From assembly GCA_018398765.1 (NCBI GenBank), contig JAHBMJ010000403.1, positions 25,001-40,000 of the forward strand: 15,000 bases of DNA, in the 5' to 3' direction. Shown piece after piece: positions 7,682 to 15,000 of the stretch. The stretch is from Chromera velia (taxonomy: Eukaryota > Sar > Chromeraceae). Under the pieces are notes generated by a model that searched no databases, was not told the DNA's origin, and was given only the letters and a program-made list of their open reading frames with translations. Each line of letters opens with the position of its first letter. Within the stretch, counting starts at the first letter, position 1. The translations under genes were made by a program, and so were the position numbers.

Positions 7682-9616
7682 GGTCAGGTGTATGTTCCAC
7701 CAGTCGAAACACCACGCCCCATCGTGTTCGAGAGAGAAGACCCCACCGTAAAGGTCGTCCCTCCCAAAGACCCCAGGGACAGGGTCAACAAGAACGAGGT
7801 CGGCCGCGGGGACCGAGCTTGGGAGAAGCTCTCGGATGCATCTGTGGCAAAGACAGGCGGAGACAGAAGGGGAGGGGAAGGGTCCCTTCGCGCTCGTGTT
7901 TCGGGAGCTGAGGATGAGGAAACTGACAAAGACACCTTCGCTTCTGAGTCTCTGCTGTAGGACAGATCGAGCGGGTCAGACCCAGATGATGGAAATGATG
8001 GGAGGGATCCTCCTAACGGAAATGGAGGTCAAGGGGACCGTTCTCCAGATGATTCTCCGCACGACCCACCTCCAGGGGGTTGTTCTGGAGGAGACTGGGG
8101 CGGGGGCACTGATGATAAGGGAGGTGGGGATGGCGGGGGGGACGTTCCTCCCGGATCTTCCCAAGCTCTACATCATGGCATCTCCGTGGGGGAGAGGGCC
8201 CGCCTCCATCTATCTGCTCGCAGACGATCGCAAAGATTGTTTGCGAGAAGGATCCTCTCCGGAGACGACGAAAGAGGGGCAGAGTCTTCTGCCGAGAGGG
8301 GTAGAGGTGACGAGTCGGAACCGGAGGATAGGCCGATTGACCCTTCCGCGCACCTAGGGGGCGCAGATAGATCCCGGTCCAAACAAGGAACTCCCATCCA
8401 AGAGAGGAGAGTTTTAGGTCCAGCTGCGCTGGAGTTCTCCTCGTATGAGCGTCAGCCGATGGAGGCCCACTCTGTGAAGGGGGCAGTTGTCTAGAGGGAC
8501 AACAGGAGAAAGCTCGTGGCCCTCCATTCAAAGGCGCGTAGGAGCTACGGATGGGCAGACCTCGCACCTGATCTTTCGGTAAGGGACCCCCTCGCTTTCA
8601 AGGTCAAGGAAATCAGGGACGGGAGAGTGAAGCGGTTGTCCATCAAGCACGTGTTCGACATTCGGGGAGAGAGAGTCCCCGAGGAGGCTGTGCGCATGAT
8701 TGACGACCCCGTCCAGCTCCGCGAGGTAGGAGTCTGGAAACTGCCGGAGGAAGAAAGGGTAAGGGGTGCGAAGGGCTCTGCAGATATCTCTGCAGAACCA
8801 TCCGCTTCGTCATCTTCCTCTGCTGTGCCTTCTTCTTCTGTTGTCCCTGCTGTGCCTCCTGTCAAGGGGGAGTCACGTATTATCCCCGAGGCTGCTGAGT
8901 CTCAACCTGGTGTTCTTTTGAACGCAGGCGGAGAGGAGCGAGCGGAGGATCATGGGGGTCCTCTTGCTGCCGAGGGGGCATCTGATGAAGGGAATGAGGT
9001 TGGGGAAGTTAAGCTACTGGGCCCTATTGCGGAGAATGTGGAGACGGATGAGGAGCCTCCGTCTATGGTTGCGTCTACGGACAGGGACGGGTATGTCTCA
9101 GAAGCCAGCTTGTCAACGTTTGAGGCAAGCGGCCTGGGCTCCAGGAGCGACAGCAGCTCCTCGGATGATGAGTGGGGTGTCCTGGGGGGTCAAAAACTTC
9201 CCAGGGCAGGAGAAGGACCCACCATGAGGCAGAACCCGCCTAAGGAGGAGGTTGAGGAGATGAACAAGATGGATGAGGTTTTGCAGGGCCCGCAGTGGGA
9301 GCGGTTCAACACTCTCTGTGCGATGGAGGTTTTGAGGGAGGAGCGAGTAAGGAGAGTGCCCGAGGTGACGGGGAAGAACTGGAATGATGATTTCCGGGAG
9401 GAGAGAGGCATTCCATCGTTCGCTGGGGCGATGGCGTGGGAGAGGGAAGAGGGCAGTCCCAAACGGGATGGGACGCCCAAGAGCCCCACCAGGAGTAGGT
9501 GGTGCGGTCTTCCTCACCTGTCTTGCCTTTCATCCAGGAACCCTCGATCAGGTTTCCTGTTCACGGGAGCTGCCGTGTATGAAGAGGAGATGAGCCGTTT
9601 TAAGAAGGGCTCCATC
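7682..9616 (+). CDS. Unrecognised, mostly disordered polyprotein segment before reverse transcriptase; TAGs at 7958 and 8492
   Basis: One frame runs unbroken in register to the end of the element, interrupted only by TAGs. The first part ([20 protein letters not shown]) is Pro-rich. After TAG 7958 comes an Asp/Gly-rich stretch ([11 protein letters not shown], then [14 protein letters not shown]), then Arg-rich sequence (about 8180-8490). After TAG 8492 a more ordered piece follows ([40 protein letters not shown]), then a Ser/Pro linker ([17 protein letters not shown]), an acidic stretch (about 8930-9200), and helical charged sequence ([20 protein letters not shown]). I recognise no catalytic domain. 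Such acidic and low-complexity sequence is typical of linkers, but at about 645 codons it is far longer than the usual copia link. The shared frame with reverse transcriptase supports it as coding. Confidence 0.55.
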
Positions 9617-10399
9617 TAGCTCCCCGCCATAAAGGAGGAGATAGACTCGGGGTCTCACAAACTCGCTGCCCTGAAGAAGTGGCTGGTGAACATTGTGGGA
9701 AATCGGACGCTCGGTAGGAAAGTTAAGAGGAACGAGGTTCGGGCGGTCGTTGGCATGGGCTGGCGATGCACTTGGAAAGAGACGGATGATGGGGGCCGGA
9801 AGCCTAAGGCGAAGTTTTTCGCAAAGGGCTTCCTGGATGGCCGACTCGTTAACACCTACGTCGGAACGCCTTCCATCGCGGGGATCAACACCGTCTGCCT
9901 TTTCATTGTGTCCACAGGAATGGAGATGGGGGCGGCGGATGTGACCGCTGCCTTCTTGACCTCCAAGGATCACAACGCCGAGCAGGTCGGCGTGACACTG
10001 CCCTCTGTGCTGCCTCGAGTCGCTGAGGAGAACCCCTTCAAGGACATCCCTGACGACAAGTACGAGGAGCTGAGGAGGATGGCGGCCGAGTACGAGCCCA
10101 GGGGCACGTACTTAGTGGAGATAGGCCTCTACGGACTGCCCTGTGCGGCCCAGCTTTTCGACCATAAGTTAGAGGGGGTGTGCAAGGAGTTGGGGTTCAA
10201 GCGCGTGGACACGGCCATCACAGTCAAGGCTCCCCCTGAGGGAGGGAGAGCCCAAGCCATCGTCATGAATTGGATAGACGATTTGCTGACTGGAACCCCT
10301 CCGAAGGAGCACAAAGCCCTTCAGGAGACCCTCAACTAGAGGCTGGGCTTTGGGTCTGTATGTGTAATTGGGGAGGGATCAGAAAGGAAATTTTCAGGA
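9617..10399 (+). CDS. Copia-type reverse transcriptase (RVT_2)
   Basis: This domain copies element RNA into DNA inside particles. After TAG 9617 the frame reads LPAIKEEIDSG, the start of the RVT_2 domain. AKFFAKGF (about 9810-9836) matches the copia K-A-R-L-V-A-K-G-F block. ADVTAAFL carries the first catalytic Asp (9938-9940), matching copia D-V-K-T-A-F-L. LVEIGLYGLPCAAQLFDHKL (about 10110-10168) matches S-L-Y-G-L-K-Q-A-P-R-A-W. MNWIDDLL (10268-10291) is the Y-V-D-D box with both Asp kept (10277-10282). TAG 10337 interrupts the frame after QETLN, which continues as RLGFGS and then FSGVDISR, like the copia stretch ending in the F-L-G-I motif. The key residues are all present, so this is the best preserved enzyme of the element. 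Confidence 0.85.
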
Positions 10400-11248
10400 G
10401 TGGATATCTCCAGAGTCTCCACGGGGGAGATTCATCTCTCCCAGGTTTCGTACCTCGAGAACACCAACACCGCTCTTCTATGGGAGATTTTGAAGGAAAA
10501 ACGTCCGAGCAAACCCTGGAAGGGTTTGGATAGCAAGAGTGCTAAGCCCTCCACCGAGGAAGAGGTCGACAACCAGTATGAGAAGCCGATCCATGCTGGA
10601 GTCGGGACTCTGCAGTGGGGGGTGAGGATGAATCCACTCCGTGCGGTGTGGGGCCACACGGTAGCGCAGTCGATTTCGAAGCCCTCCAGGCGCGTCTTCA
10701 AGACAGTCGTGCGCATCATCGAGATACTGAAGGGGTACCCTGATAAGTGGGTTTTCACGAGCGTGGGGCTCGTGCCCGTCGTGCACGCGTACTTCGATGC
10801 AGCGTTCAAGTTTGCGACTTACGCTGCACGGTTGGGTTATGTTGTCAGGATCCTGTACTCGATCGAGCTGCGAGGGGACCTGCGGTCCCTCCTGGAGAAC
10901 TGGATTGCGTGGGCCACCAAGAGGGCGGGCAGGAAGGTCGGGTCTTCCACCGCCGGGGAGGTGCTCGCCTTTGAGTTTCTTCTCAAGAAGCTCTTCGGTA
11001 TCGTTGCCCTCGTTAAGGCAATGTGGGGCCTCAAGAAGGTCCGTGTGATTGTCTACACGGACTCCGGCCCCCTCCACGACCAGTTCCAGTCTGGTAAGGC
11101 CCAGACCGATACGACCATGCAGGGCGTTTTAGAGTGGTGCATTCAAGAGATGCGTGTCCTTGGGGCAGATCTCCAGTGGATTGCACGATCGAGGAACGTG
11201 GCGAACGTGATAACCAAGTACGCCCTCCCCAGTGGGGAAATGGCGTGA
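10400..11248 (+). CDS. Connection and RNase H domain of copia Pol; C-terminal end of the polyprotein
   Basis: The frame from reverse transcriptase continues through HLSQVSYLENTNTALLWEIL, the copia L-S-Q-x-x-Y segment, and a helical connection. RNase H removes the RNA strand during reverse transcription. VHAYFDAAFKF supplies the first Asp (10796-10798, copia G-Y-S-D-A-D). SSTAGEVLAFE supplies the Glu (10958-10960, copia S-S-T-E-A-E-Y). VIVYTDSGPLHDQF supplies the next Asp (11060-11062, copia C-D-N). The last block reads RNVANVITKYAL, where copia has N-x-A-D-x-x-T-K: the fourth acidic residue is Asn (AAC, 11204-11206). The frame ends at TGA 11246-11248, close to the usual copia C-terminus, so this stop may be the true one. 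The upstream edge at 10400 is arbitrary; the connection starts just after TAG 10337. Confidence 0.8.
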   Translation: MDISRVSTGEIHLSQVSYLENTNTALLWEILKEKRPSKPWKGLDSKSAKPSTEEEVDNQYEKPIHAGVGTLQWGVRMNPLRAVWGHTVAQSISKPSRRVFKTVVRIIEILKGYPDKWVFTSVGLVPVVHAYFDAAFKFATYAARLGYVVRILYSIELRGDLRSLLENWIAWATKRAGRKVGSSTAGEVLAFEFLLKKLFGIVALVKAMWGLKKVRVIVYTDSGPLHDQFQSGKAQTDTTMQGVLEWCIQEMRVLGADLQWIARSRNVANVITKYALPSGEMA

Positions 11249-11269
11249 ATCCAGCGGTGTGGAACTTCT

Positions 11270-11281
11270 GGAGGGGAGGGG
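11270..11281 (+). other. Candidate polypurine tract and start of the 3' LTR
   Basis: GGAGGGGAGGGG lies 21 bases after the pol stop and is followed directly by TGCGGGGCC. In LTR retrotransposons the polypurine tract primes plus-strand DNA and sits just before the 3' LTR, which begins with TG. Position, purity and the following TG all fit. Without a second LTR copy in the window this cannot be proved. Confidence 0.5.
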
Positions 11282-13050
11282 TGCGGGGCCTTTTCTTTCT
11301 CTATTTTGTGTCCTGTTTCTGTCATCTGCTCTTTCCCTTCTGTCATCCCTTTGCAGGTAGGCGTGTATAGGGTTGGGTTTTTGCTCAGAGTGGGGACGAC
11401 TGGGGTTTGAGTTTGGGCATAGAAGGAGCTAGATAGGCCAGAGGTACTGTTCATTCCTTTTATCCGTTTCTCTCTCTCGTTAATCTGTTCTCCCAGATAG
11501 GCGACTAGATGGGGCGGTGACAAGAAAGAGGGGCAGGAGACAAGGGGTCTCCTGCTGGGTGGGCGTGGGCTCAGCCAGGCAGGAGAGCAAGAAGCGTTAG
11601 GCAGGAAAGCAAGAAAGCCAGAGGAGCGGGTCCTCTTCCACTGCACCCTTCCGTACACCTCCGCAGCCATGCGTGTTTGGTAGTTGTCCTGTTCTGTCTC
11701 GTCCTGTTTATGTTTATGTTTGTTTGTTTGTTTTCCGCGCTCTGGTGTAGTTGACGTATGTGCCTCTGCGTTACGGGCAAAGCATCCAATGCTCGGGCAA
11801 TGCATGAGGCCAAGCAATTAGCAGGCCCAAAATTCATGTAAACCGAGCATTCAATTTTGTTTGGGGCAGCTTGGATGGAACAAACGATCGTAGACTACGG
11901 TCATTGATAATTACGTAGGGTGTATGGGCGGGTGGATTCGACGTTCATAAGGAGGCATTACCTTGTTTGTTCGCATCCGTTGTCCTACACTCTATGTTTG
12001 GTGCCCGTCTGCATAAGAAGTCCATGCGCAGGAAACAGATGGGCTGTTTACACGGCGAAGGTGAGTGCCCGAAGCACTCAAACAGTCCGATCCCTGTGCG
12101 CTTTCCTTCCTCCGTTTTGAATAGAATGGGCCTGGCCAGAACAGTTAGGCAGCCTGAAAGAATGCTGTCAGCTGGCATGGGGAGCGTGAAGGATTTTTGT
12201 TCGCGTCCATTCATAATCTGGCTACCTGTCTGCGATACGTTGTGGTGATGGAGTTAGCGTGCTGCCTGACTGATGCTTAGATCTGTACTTTCGTCTCACT
12301 CCCTGCAGGGCTTTGTATCACCCCCGAGTGAATCCATAGGAGAATGTAGATAAAAAGGGGGGAGGGTGCTCATGGGGAGTATCACGTCTGGCAGCTGGCA
12401 GCCTAAGCAGGGGGAAAGACCGCTGTGCGCACACTAAAACTTTTCGTCTCTTTGTCTCGTCTCTCTCTGCACAGCGTTTTAGCAGGATCGCAAGGGCGTC
12501 CTGCGTTCAAGATGAACTGTCCCGGTCGGATGTGTAGCTGCCGTGCAAGAGAGACTTGATCCAAGTGCAGGGGGCATCTTGGGTGAGAATGAGAGCTCAG
12601 GTGTGTTGTGGGCGTTTCTTTCCTCTGCCGGCCTCTCATCCTGCTTGAGGCCTGTCCTCCGCATTGGAAGGTCAGGTTAGGGGTGAGTGTAAGCCCGGGT
12701 GTATTCGGTTTTGTAGGTTTGTATTTATGAAATCCTTTCTCCAGAAGGTCAGGGGAGTGCGTGGTGGCTCTCCTGTGATTTTTAACTGTTTTCGCAAGGC
12801 ATGCGTGAAGGGGTAGGGGGTGCCTCGGGAGCACCTTCCTAGAAGTGCAGTTCGTTTTTGTATATTTGTTCTCTCTCCCTCTTTCTTCTTTGTTTGGATT
12901 TCGGCACGGCCCGGGGAAGCTCGTCGCATCATAGGGGCGTGCATGGATGGTGAACGCTAACCGGGTGTGGGCGTCTTCAGGTTTTCCGTTTCTCAATTCG
13001 TTTTCATAGACGGAACGGAGCTGGGAGGGAAAGGCCTTCCCGACCTGTCT
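11282..13050. other. Non-coding region after the pol stop; possible U3 part of a long 3' LTR
   Basis: I see no supportable gene. Open frames on both strands are short or mirror each other and match no family I recognise. The + strand is pyrimidine- and T-rich in places (about 11290-11350, 11450-11490, 11690-11735 with TGTTTGTTTG runs). If the 3' LTR starts at 11282, this would be its U3. The only hint of the other LTR end is GGCCCGCA at 14161-14168, nearly the reverse complement of the first bases TGCGGGGCC. Confidence 0.4.
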
Positions 13051-13734
13051 ATGGAGGCAGAGACCTTTCGCTATCATGTTTTCCGTGAGCTGCCGGTTTG
13101 CGTTAGGAGGCCTAACCTATTGCCGACCCGAACTAGAGTAGGGTGGGCATGGTATGCAGAACATTTTCCCTTCCTTTTGTGGTGGTCGGTGGCCATCTAC
13201 ACATACCGTGGATCCGAGTGCGTGAAAGAAGGAAAAGAAGAATCTGGGGAGAAAGTGGTAAGGACTTTGCTTTTGACAGGCCTGGTCTGGGAGATTGGGT
13301 CTCTTTGCCAGGGGGTAGGGCATGCTGACACTGTCAAAGGCTCTTGGTTTCCAGAGAACTGCATTTTGGTTTGCATGAGGAATGCTTATATTTTGTTTGC
13401 CTTTCTTTCTTTTATTTTTTTCGAACGTTCAGAGCAGGGTCCGTCCGGAGCACGGAGCATAGCAGGTAGCGCAGGCTCCTGCATGCAAGATGCCTTCGGT
13501 TTTCTGCGGGTGGGGAGGGGCTCCATCTGGAGGCAGATGGGCTGTGTGTCCTATGCGTTCGTTAGCATAAATAGGTATAGGCTGGGGGCCTGTGTTCTTC
13601 TGTGCTGTTCCTTTCGCTTTTCCTGGTGTGGTTTCGCTTTTATCCCGTTTTTCCAGCCCGGTTGGCTGGTATTCATTCCCCTGTATGCCCTGCATACGCG
13701 TGAGCCCGGTGTGCTCTCACTTGTTAAAGGATAA
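13051..13734 (+). CDS. Possible hydrophobic ORF of unknown function (may be chance)
   Basis: An ATG-started frame of 227 residues (open further upstream to 12967 without ATG) lies in otherwise non-coding sequence. It has three hydrophobic stretches: FPFLLWWSVAIYTY, CILVCMRNAYILFAFLSFIFF, and a long one near the C-terminus (LGACVLLCCSF, then GWLVFIPLYAL). This could suggest a membrane protein. I recognise no family. T-rich DNA produces hydrophobic frames by itself, and a 224-codon frame on the other strand overlaps the left part, so chance is a serious option. If the region is a 3' LTR the frame would sit within it. AATAAA overlaps its stop codon. Confidence 0.2.
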   Translation: MEAETFRYHVFRELPVCVRRPNLLPTRTRVGWAWYAEHFPFLLWWSVAIYTYRGSECVKEGKEESGEKVVRTLLLTGLVWEIGSLCQGVGHADTVKGSWFPENCILVCMRNAYILFAFLSFIFFERSEQGPSGARSIAGSAGSCMQDAFGFLRVGRGSIWRQMGCVSYAFVSINRYRLGACVLLCCSFRFSWCGFAFIPFFQPGWLVFIPLYALHTREPGVLSLVKG

Positions 13735-13738
13735 TAAA
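13733..13738 (+). promoter_or_regulatory. AATAAA, possible polyadenylation signal
   Basis: AATAAA overlaps the TAA ending the 13051 frame. A TATA-like CATAAATAGG lies about 160 bases upstream (13566-13575). In an LTR this spacing could mark transcription start and poly(A) site around the R region. A single hexamer is weak evidence, and many protists do not use AATAAA. Confidence 0.25.
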
Positions 13739-13992
13739 TGACGTCTGGAGAGGACGGCGCGTGAGAGCATGAGAAAAAGGAATGAGGAGAGAAGAGGTCA
13801 ACGATACATGAGTAATTCTTTTGTGATTGTGCAACAGGAAAAGAGGAAAAGGAAAAATTAGGGAGCCGGGTGATTAAAGAACGGTCTTTTCTCATGCTTC
13901 CCGATTCCCCCTCATCAGAAGGGGGTGTGTTGTGCTGCGTGCTCCATAGTCTTTCCTCGGGGGCTTGGAAGGGGGTGTGTGAAAGTAAACGA

Positions 13993-14299
13993 CGGTCCCG
14001 TTTCTAATCGGATTCGTGGAGGGTGAATTCCGGTCCCGGCATTTCCATTCGTCCCTTCGCCCCGAGCCAGAGAAAGGAGCGACGCGCACGCAGCGGCCCG
14101 TCCACATGGGGTGGCGGGACACCTGCGATAGAGGTGTGCATGTTGTGAGTTCTATGGTATGGCCCGCATGCACTTTGGCGTTAGAAATACACCCGAGGCA
14201 CTCACCGTGGTGGTATGTGCTCCAGGGCTTCATATAGGATTTAAATAGGCCGATGGTGCGGTTATGCCATCGGAGGTATCAAAATTAATTCCGGTCCCG
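13993..14299. repeat. Three CGGTCCCG motifs, two inside a 13-base direct repeat
   Basis: CGGTCCCG occurs at 13993-14000, 14031-14038 and 14292-14299. The last two share the longer AATTCCGGTCCCG (14026-14038 and 14287-14299). The third forms the loop and one arm edge of a hairpin. This could be a protein-binding site cluster or remnants of a short repeat; the function is unknown. Confidence 0.5.
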
Positions 14300-14308
14300 A
14301 ATTAATTT
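14282..14308. repeat. Inverted repeat with 10-bp arms
   Basis: AAATTAATTC (14282-14291) is the exact reverse complement of GAATTAATTT (14299-14308), separated by the 7-base loop CGGTCCC. It is AT-rich and lacks a downstream T-run, so it is unlike a simple terminator. It could be a binding site for a dimeric protein or chance in AT-rich sequence. Confidence 0.7.
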
Positions 14309-14725
14309 CCAGACAGTCAGACAGACGTACACGGCGGTTACCGGGCGTCTGAATGAGAGACGCGACCTAGGGATTGACAGAGCTTCATGTGTAGGATCTG
14401 TACTGTGCCCTGTGTCTCTCTGTGGTTCTGTTGTACTCTGAGTAATGCACGAGGCCACCAGCAGGAGCGTACTGTGGACTGTGGGAGTTTATAGATTTTC
14501 TGTCTGGTGAAGAGACTGATCAGATATTTATTTCGGATTATGTGTATCGGTCTAGACGAGTGCATCACGGAGACGTATTCGCTGTGGTCCTCTAATAGGA
14601 GAGGGCCAGGAATTCGGGAGTATAGCAGTTTAAGGTGTCCTCTGGATAGGCTAGAGGATCAACATGGGAGGGCCCATAGGATTTCACTGAAGGAATCTCA
14701 AGAGAGGTAAGACTCTACTTTTCAC

Positions 14726-14803
14726 TTTCTTTTCTTTCTTTCTTTCTTTCTTTTCTTTCTTTCTTTCTTGCTTTTTTTCTTTTCTTTCTTTTCTTTCTTT
14801 TCC
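14726..14803. repeat. TTTC microsatellite
   Basis: An imperfect run of TTTC/TTTTC units covers about 78 bases, broken by a TTGC and a run of seven T. It is typical of eukaryotic non-coding DNA and gives the Lys/Glu-rich open frame on the minus strand, which is therefore not a gene. Confidence 0.9.
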
Positions 14804-15000
14804 TAGGGTATAACACTCTGCAGACACTTTACGATACACAGAGAGTTCTAGCAGCAAGAACTGCATTTGATGCATTTATTTTCACCCGTTCACATCTTTT
14901 TTTGAAGTGAAAACATCTTAATATACAAGAAAAACACGTTTTTAGGATGGTTCAAAAGAAAGGGGGGGGGTTCTGCATGGTTACAGGTCGGGTGCCAATG
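14804..15000. other. Right edge, non-coding
   Basis: AT-rich sequence with a 9-base G-run (14962-14970). No gene, RNA gene or element end is seen. Confidence 0.5.

Larger units (their letters stand above)
1..11281 (+). mobile_element. Giant Ty1/copia-type LTR retrotransposon, internal region (5' LTR outside window)
   Basis: One element explains the first 11.3 kb. In order I can read Gag with zinc knuckles, a GAG-pre-integrase HHCC module, integrase, reverse transcriptase and RNase H, all on the + strand. Integrase before reverse transcriptase is the copia (Pseudoviridae) order; gypsy elements have the reverse. The coding part is about 10.4 kb without the AT-rich block, more than twice the usual copia internal region. 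The frame is interrupted by in-frame TAGs, two or three TGAs, several frameshifts and an AT-rich block near 6298-6955. The left end is not in the window: the frame is already open at position 2 and no LTR end or primer binding site could be shown. The right end is placed at a polypurine tract candidate. The class assignment is confident; whether the copy is dead or read through its TAGs is open. Confidence 0.9.
13735..14700. other. Non-coding region, no gene seen
   Basis: No open frame of convincing length or composition is present on either strand. The stretch holds a TATA-like TTTAAATAGG (14240-14249), three CGGTCCCG motifs and a hairpin (14282-14308). It may contain the outer end of a 3' LTR and flanking host DNA, but no border is proven. 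Confidence 0.4.

Noticed and set aside
10478-11077. Minus-strand open frame of 199 codons opposite RNase H
   Set aside because: It is a shadow of the RNase H frame, which carries clear copia motifs.
11694-11706. GTCTCGTCCTGTT resembling the first bases of the window (GTCTCGCCCTGTT), a possible LTR end match
   Set aside because: Only 13 bases with one mismatch; similarity does not continue on the right and the left cannot be tested.
11965-12215. Two copies of TTGTTCGC(A/G)TCC(G/A)TT
   Set aside because: Short match with two differences and no extension; expected by chance.
12403-13077. Minus-strand open frame of 224 codons
   Set aside because: It has low-complexity basic composition, no recognisable domain, and overlaps another chance-like frame on the + strand.
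11799-14464. AATGCATGAGGCCA (11799) and AATGCACGAGGCCA (14444) as a repeat pair
   Set aside because: A 14-base match with one mismatch is about what chance gives in 3.7 kb; similarity does not extend clearly.
14684-14875. Lys/Glu-rich minus-strand open frame
   Set aside because: It is produced by the TTTC microsatellite.

Overview
This window looks like nuclear DNA from a eukaryote, most likely an alga or other protist. The reasons are one very large Ty1/copia-type retrotransposon, long non-coding stretches, TTTC and ATGC simple repeats, many G/C homopolymer runs, and no bacterial-style operon or ribosome binding sites. I cannot name the organism. A chromerid- or dinoflagellate-like alveolate is only a guess from the style of the element and its composition.

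Positions 1 to about 11281 hold one retrotransposon read on the + strand. Its order is Gag (coiled coil, capsid-like helices, zinc knuckles, Gly/Arg-rich tail), an unrecognised spacer where a protease is expected, the GAG-pre-integrase zinc module, integrase, a Ser/Pro-rich linker, a very long unrecognised region, reverse transcriptase and RNase H. The order integrase then reverse transcriptase is diagnostic for copia (Pseudoviridae) elements. The polyprotein ends at a TGA at 11246. A purine-rich tract (polypurine tract candidate) follows at 11270-11281, directly before a TG dinucleotide where a 3' LTR could begin. The 5' LTR lies outside the window.

The reading frame is long but broken. From 2 to about 5550 it stays in one frame; from about 7680 to 11248 it is again in one frame. 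Most interruptions are in-frame TAG codons (431, 1145, 1148, 1799, 3002, 4331, 7958, 8492, 9617, 10337), with only a few TGAs and frameshifts. The simplest reading is a moderately old, decaying copy hit by C-to-T changes, but the excess of TAG over TGA and TAA is notable. An AT-rich block of about 660 bases (about 6298-6955) interrupts the polyprotein between integrase and reverse transcriptase.

Positions 11282-15000 hold no gene I can support with confidence. They contain a 228-codon ATG-started open frame with hydrophobic segments (13051-13734), an AATAAA overlapping its stop, a small cluster of CGGTCCCG motifs with a 10-bp-arm hairpin, and a TTTC microsatellite. Part of this may be a long 3' LTR, a weak inference.

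The most unusual features are the size of the polyprotein (roughly 3,400 codons once the AT-rich block is removed), the block of about 1,100-1,200 unrecognised codons between integrase and reverse transcriptase, and the TAG-biased interruptions.
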